Assembly: GCF_029784155.1 (NCBI RefSeq)
Contig: NC_073693.1
Coordinates: forward strand, 288,458,875 to 288,522,874
Source of the DNA: Uranotaenia lowii
Taxonomy: Eukaryota; Arthropoda; Insecta; Diptera; Culicidae
Direction: 5' to 3'
Length of the DNA: 64,000 nt
Each line of letters begins with the position of its first letter. The stretch's first letter is position 1. Of this stretch, positions 58,613-64,000 are shown piece by piece. The notes under the pieces were generated by a model. It worked only from the letters and a program-made list of their open reading frames with translations, had not been told where the DNA came from and searched no databases. The translations under genes and the position numbers were made by a program.

Positions 58613-59853
58613 TAAAGCATGGATCACCACGAATCTGGACGCACTGTTTATTATACCATTGCACTCCTAGTTGTTGGATCTGGGATTTTTTGACAGTACT
58701 TTGTTCGGAAATGTATCTTCTATCAGTGCTAAAAATTTCATTACGATTCGTTTTGTTTCAAAAAAGTTACACGTGATGGAAGCCGCGAGACGAAAATAAA
58801 TTTTGGACACTCACGTTAAAAACCGACGTGGTCGGGTTAAAAAAATCGCGAAATCGTTAAAAATGCTCAAATCAACCGTGTGCAGCATTCTCAAATGTTT
58901 CCGTGAGATGCATACTATCGATCGGCAGGTTCATACCAAGCGTTATAGTGGACCTAAGAATCAGAAACTGCATTTGAAGGTTTGAGAACGATCAAGGCAA
59001 ACACAGGGTAGTCGGACTACGACATCGCCAAGAAATTTAACGTCGACCGGTACACCGTCAGAAGGATTAGTCTCCGCGAAGGAATACGATCCTATCGGGG
59101 CAGTAAGCAACCAAACCGGACATTGAAGCAGAATTTAGTATCCAAAGGACGTGCCCGGAAGTTATACAACAAGATTCCAACGAAGTACGACGGATGCATC
59201 CTCATGGATGACGAAACGTACGCGAAGATGGATTTTGGGCAGCTTCCTGGCCAAAAATTTTATAAAGCCACTGCAGTGGTGCACTGCACTGGTCGGTGTG
59301 ATGTCCCTGTTCAGTTCAAATTCGTTTTTGCCGATAAGTTGGCAAGAAAGTGTTTGATCTGGCAAGGTATTTGTAGCTGCGGACGAAAAATTCCGGTTTT
59401 TGTGAAAAACAAGACCATGGACTCCGAAATGTACAAGGAGGAGTGCTTTAAAAAAGGTTTTTTTTTTCGTACAATAGATCTCACAAAAGACCAGTAAACT
59501 TTTTGCCAGATTTGGCATGCTGCCACTACAGCTTAGGGGGTACTACAGTGGTATTCGGCCAACGGGTGGATTTTGTTGACAAGCACATCAACCCACCCAA
59601 CTGCCCTCAATTCCGCCCTATCGAAAAATTTTGGGCAATTGTCAAGCAGAAGATGAAGAAGAATGGTAGGACAACTCGGGATGCAACAGAGATGAAGAGA
59701 TTGTGGAACAAAATGACCGCTAAGGTCAGTGAATAGGGTATCCAAACTTTGATGAGTGGTTCTTGACGAAAAGTTCGAAACTTTTTTTTCGTTTACAAAG
59801 CTCCGAGATAGACCCGTTTTAACGCGTCCAGATTTGTAGTGATCCATGCTTTA
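58613..59853 (+). mobile_element. mariner D37E-type transposon, inactive
   Basis: 1.24 kb bounded by AAAGCATGGATCAC-type inverted ends of about 28 bp (left 58615, right ending 59851), flanked by TA. It contains a broken transposase. Size, ends and TA target fit IS630-Tc1-mariner elements. Confidence 0.88.
58776..59736 (+). pseudogene. D37E mariner transposase, broken
   Basis: Cut-and-paste transposase relic. The likely start is the ATG at 58776, followed after seven codons by an in-frame TAA (58797). An N-terminal helix-turn-helix (RRGRVKKIAKSL to STVCSIL) reads until about 58985; a frame change follows, and the second helix-turn-helix (SDYDIAKKFNVDRYTVRRI) is in another frame. The catalytic part shows MDDETYAKMDF with the first Asp, LPGQKFY, then a stop at about 59494 and a frame change, then PDLACCHYS with the second Asp and NCPQFRPIEKFWAIVKQK with the Glu. 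I count 37 residues between the last two, which defines the D37E class. All catalytic residues survive, but at least two frame changes and two stops make it inactive. Confidence 0.88.
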
Positions 59854-60189
59854 GAATTAGATCCAATCCAGCGAAAAAACTAGCAGCCCCACTCGTGTTC
59901 CATTATCTGTCAAACGCGGTATATAACTAAGTCGAATTGGATCAGAATCTCATCAATTTTCAACCCTTATACCGGTTCTAAAAAAGTTGGGTTGAAATTA
60001 ATATAATGGACCACCGATGCAGTTGCTTTGGTCGAAATTTGGGTCTAAACCGGCTGTTTGGACCACGGATACAGGTGTTTTTAGGTTATAAACTATGGAA
60101 ATCTGGGGCCGAAAATTCACGTAAATTCATGTTTTGTCATTACCACATGGTACTGCGTACGAGTGTTTAAGCTGCTTCTATGGTGTTGC
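59854..60189. other. Gene-free stretch
   Basis: No gene. It contains GGACCACCGATGC and GGACCACGGATAC repeats near 60010 and 60060. Confidence 0.5.
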
Positions 60190-60270
60190 TGACGACGACG
60201 GTGGCCTAGAGGATGTTGTCCAAATCTTCTGCCAGAGGTCATGAGATCGAATCTCGGTCACGGCATTTAT
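60190..60270 (+). mobile_element. tRNA-derived SINE
   Basis: A-box-like GTGGCCTAGAGGATG (60201-60215) and a B box within GAGATCGAATCTCGG (60244-60258) that matches the polymerase III consensus. The disrupted copy at 8259 belongs to the same family. Confidence 0.6.
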
Positions 60271-60359
60271 AGTAGGGGATATGCTGCTTTTATTGAACTA
60301 GCCTTAAAATTAACTTACATAATAAAACTAGCACCCACAAAATTGCATCCGTGAGAGAC

Positions 60360-60930
60360 CTAAATACGTAACAAAAATATTTCCATGCGCTTATGATCTT
60401 AGTTTCGTCATGTTCTTTCACGTGGAAAGGAATTTTTGATGAAACATCAATAAGTCACACAAACGCAACCAATTTGAAAATCATAGCTTGTGGAGAATCG
60501 TTTTTATACACATTATGAACTAAAAAAAAGTTTTTCCCACTGCAAAGTTTTCATATGCCAAATAAAGAGTTGTGAAAAATATGTTGACCATTTTTTCCAA
60601 TGCGGTAGAGATTAATATAAATCCTAAATTAGTAATTCAGGCGAAACGTTCGCGAGCCAGACATTTAACGAACTATTTGATCTTACACAACTTTCTTTTT
60701 TTTCCTTATCTGAAATTGCTTTAAAATAACTAAATGAATTATGAAATTTCAGTTTTGGGTCAACTCATTAACTTTGCACGTTATTTAGTAAACTTGGATT
60801 TGGTGGCCCACGTTTCCTCACAGTTATTCAAAATCCAGAAAAAAAACTTAATTTTTTTTTTATGTTTTTATCATGATTTACAAAGAAAAAAAAAGTGGCC
60901 CATGATACCCCCCCCCCCCTCTACGCCTTA
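60360..60930. repeat. Dispersed element, inverted relative of 11495-12010
   Basis: CATCAATAAGTCACACAAACGC, CGAAACGTTCGCGAGCCAG and GGATTTGGTGGCCCACG appear here in the reverse order and complement of 11535-11910. The right end has GTGGCCCATGATACC followed by a run of C. Confidence 0.6.
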
Positions 60931-63447
60931 GTGATTTTTGTCAAAAACCTAAATTTTTGGTGAAAAAAAACTTATTTTGAATTTGAAAATTAGACTATCA
61001 AGAGATTTTAATAAAAAGCTAAAAAAAAACCTTAGTTTTGAGATCCATTAAATAGTCAGAGAATAAAAGAAAAAATCTCTCTCATAAAATTTATCCTGTT
61101 TAAGATAAAAAAAATGTTATGAAAACAATTTGTTTGTTTGAAAAAATGAACAGGAAATGTTGAACACAAAAAAATGGTTTTTGATTTATTTTCCAGAAGA
61201 TTTTTATTGTTAATCCATTCTAGATAAAATTTGATCATTTGGAAGTTGAATTTAGAGATTGGTAAAACAAAAAATCGACCATCGTTATTGTCGGAAGCAT
61301 ATCCCTTGATGTACCGCAATTTTCAGCAAATTGGAAACAAAGTTTTTGAATATGAATTCAAAACTAATAAATGTATTCCAGTGCCTTCAGAAATATATAT
61401 AAGCTAAAATACTGTTTTTTTTTTAATTGATACGTTTAATTTTTTTTTTGGAAATGCTGTAGATAAGAATAAATTAATAATTAAATAAATTTGAATAAAG
61501 AATATCTTGTTTTAGCGTTACCTAAATTGATTCAAGAGAAGTAATTTAAATTTGCGTTTGTTTTTGTTTGCTTGTAGTTGTTCATCGAATTCCTGTTTCC
61601 AATCAAATCTGATTTATTTCGATCTTCCGAATGTAAGTGCGCCAAAATAAGAGGTTATTGACATAATCCAAAAAGTTTCAAACTTTGGGCTCCCTAAGTC
61701 TTCTTTTAAAATACAGTTTAAATTTTTATCTATGTAGTCATCAAAGAAAATAATTCAACTAAAATATTGTCAAATGCAGCTGAGAGTGTAAAATCATTAT
61801 CATGACAATAAACACTCATTTGAAGAAACGTTCGCACAGCTCGTTAAGCCAAACTCAATATATGTAGCTAAGTGCGTACACGAGTTATGTGTAAGTTGCT
61901 TCACTCAACTGTTTTTAGAATTCATGAAAATCCTTGTTTTGTTCTGCCAACCGAACGAACTTTGATCCCTTCTCGGGTTTCCTTTTTTTTCTGCTCACCT
62001 ACACTTAGTCTTTTTTTTTATTTATCGCTCAGGAGGTCGTTCTTTCCATCATGATGGAATGGGGGGATGATTGGGCCAGACATGTTATCGATTTAATCGA
62101 GTCATGTGACTACTGGTTCGGTTGATGGGCTGGAGTTCGAGGTGTGCGAATTTTTGAAGCGGTGTGTTTATGTTGGCTTTTTTTTAATTTTTTTTTTCGA
62201 AGAAATGAAAAACTTGGAACGGTAGATGACGTTAACGGTTGGGAGAAAAAAAAAACGGCACACTGGGGATTTTTCCTACGTCAGAACATATTCGATTTGA
62301 AAAGCTCATCTCGTGATAACCCGCCGTGAGGTATATAGCGATGTTTAATTCCAGCCATGAACGAGTTGTTTTCCCGAAACATGTTGCCTGTTTTGACGGG
62401 TGATGAAAATAAAGCGAATACTTGGAAAAATTGAGCAAAATGGGTGGGATGATTGAGTTAATCGATTACAAGTACTAATCTGGTAATTGTGAACTGCTGA
62501 AGGATGTTTTAAAATTTCTTGATCGATTCTCTATCAAAGATTTACTCGTTGAATCCTAAATAAAATTTATCAAACTTATTCAATGGTAAATATTTTTTCG
62601 TTGACACTTCCAAGTCAGTCAAACAATTTACTCAAACCACCATTATTGATCATCCAAAGAACTTCCATTCGATTAATTCTCTTCATTCTGCTAAAGGTGA
62701 CAGCTTCAAATCGCTTCACAAACGAAACGATTTCAAGTGGTTTTCCCCGGGAACTGGAAAAAGAAATTTCCGAATGAAATATAAACTTCAAGAAGAGAAA
62801 ACACACGGCTCATCACTTGCTTTGGCAGCAGAGAGGGGAAAAAGTTAGTCTTTTCTTTTCCACAGCAACATATAAATTTTATTTTCGTTTCTTCTGTCTG
62901 TCTCGTCAAAATAGGATTGTAACGTTTCAAGAAATGTTACCTACTAAGAAAAAAAAAACTCCTCACCACCACTAAATGATTTAGGAACACAGAGGATACA
63001 AAATGGATGAGCACAATAGGAAAAAATACGTGAACAATCCAAAGAAAAAAAAAGAGATTGGAATGAAAAAATATCAGCAAACCATTGTGGATTTCGTCGT
63101 TGAATTGCGATGAGCCGTGTTTCTGATATCCCCCGGGGTCAGTTGCCATTATGAAAAATGAATAAAATGAAACGAGCGATTACTTTTTCTTTATACACAA
63201 ACACACACCAGGGCTGATTGTGTCGAGCGAGCGTGTTGAACAGAAGAATAATAGGTATCACCATTATCAGAAATGATTGATGAAAAAGTTGGGCTTTCAA
63301 AACGATGATAAAAAAAAACTGGGAATATGAAACACAAATTAAACATTGTCTGAACGATCAATATATTTCACAACAGAATTTGAACAAAATCTTAAAACGT
63401 TTGATTACGTTTTAAATATATTGAAATCAAAATTTCAATCTGTAATC
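60931..63447. other. Gene-free stretch
   Basis: AT-rich to about 61.5 kb, then a less AT-rich, repeat-poor patch. Open frames of 60 to 70 codons overlap on both strands and have no domains. Confidence 0.5.
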
Positions 63448-63880
63448 TAAAACTAAAATCTGAATCTGAAATCTGAATCTGAAATCTGAATCTGAAATCT
63501 GAATCTGAAATCTGAAATCTGAATCTGAAATCTGAATCTGAAATCTGAATCTGAAATCTGAATCTGAAATCTGAATCTGAAATCTGAATCTGAAATCTGA
63601 ATCTGAAATCTGAATCTGAAATCTGAATCTGAAATCTGAATCTGAAATCTGAATCTGAAATCTGAATCTGAAATCTGAATCTGAAATCTGAATCTGAAAT
63701 CTGAATCTGATATCTGAAATTTGAAATCTGAACCTGAAATCTGAATCTGAAATCTGAATCTGAAATCCGAATCTGAAATCTGAATCTGAAATCTGAATCT
63801 GAAATCTAAATCTGAAATCGAAAATCTGAATCTGAATCTGAAATTGATATCGGAAATCTGAATCTGAAATCTACTTCTGA
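63448..63880. repeat. 13-bp satellite, unit AATCTGAATCTGA
   Basis: About 33 units of a 13-bp sequence, itself two TCTGAA hexamers plus one A. Phase breaks and variants (ATATCTGAAATTTGAAATC, AAATCCGAATC, CGAAAATC) lie in the right half from about 63705. The 153-codon minus-strand frame is a by-product. Confidence 0.92.
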
Positions 63881-64000
63881 AATTTAAGCAAAAAATTTTA
63901 ATATTTATTTTCACTTCGTTTTCAACTTTTTTATAACTTTTTTCAAAGAAACCAAAGAATTTTCTGACTTTCTCTCGTCGAGTGAGATCTGTTCGAATGC

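Noticed and set aside
63453..63914. 153-codon minus-strand frame of repeated SDSDFRFRFQIQI type
   Set aside because: By-product of the 13-bp satellite.

Overview
The window is AT-rich, intron-like eukaryotic DNA packed with transposable elements. It is most likely from an insect, and probably a culicid mosquito. The reasons are a mariner relic whose last two catalytic residues are 37 apart (the D37E class first described in mosquitoes), tRNA-Arg-type primer sites on two LTR elements, short tRNA-derived SINEs, Helitrons ending in CTAG|T, and many TIR miniature elements. I found no intact host protein gene, rRNA or genuine tRNA gene. The species call is inference.

Layout. 1-1.9 kb: tandem repeat with a palindromic GCCATCTTG core, then a dispersed repeat. 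1.9-7.8 kb: complete, recent, non-coding LTR element (320-bp LTRs differing at one base, 5-bp target duplication) carrying 78-bp internal repeats and an inserted hAT miniature element. 8.2-9 kb: SINE split by another element. 11-21.3 kb: SINE, dispersed repeats, an 863-bp near-perfect foldback element and several TA-flanked TIR elements. 22.06-28.40 kb: full-length Ty3/gypsy retrotransposon on the minus strand with identical 383-bp LTRs; its pol is broken by one frameshift in reverse transcriptase. 28.7-30.3 kb: degenerate giant inverted repeat. 31.3-34 kb: repeat family copy and an unrecognised multi-exon pseudogene. 34.7-36.6 and 54.9-56.9 kb: two Helitrons in opposite orientation, with a third 3' fragment near 42.9 kb.

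45.65-47.02 kb: 9-bp satellite. 50.0-50.8 kb: 7-bp satellite. 51.4-51.8 kb: palindrome of two tRNA-like arms. 51.9-53.2 kb: low-complexity tract that switches strand in the middle. 53.75-54.73 and 58.61-59.85 kb: two Tc1/mariner relics. 63.45-63.88 kb: 13-bp satellite. The less AT-rich, repeat-poor patches (18.2-20.3, 38.4-39.1, 40.9-42.5, 48.2-49.8, 61.6-63.4 kb) show no convincing exons and could be intronic or intergenic DNA.

The long open frames inside the satellites are artefacts of repeat units that lack stop codons. The only coding sequences I support are the gag and pol of the gypsy element, the broken mariner transposases and one unknown pseudogene. All boundaries were read by eye, without alignment software.
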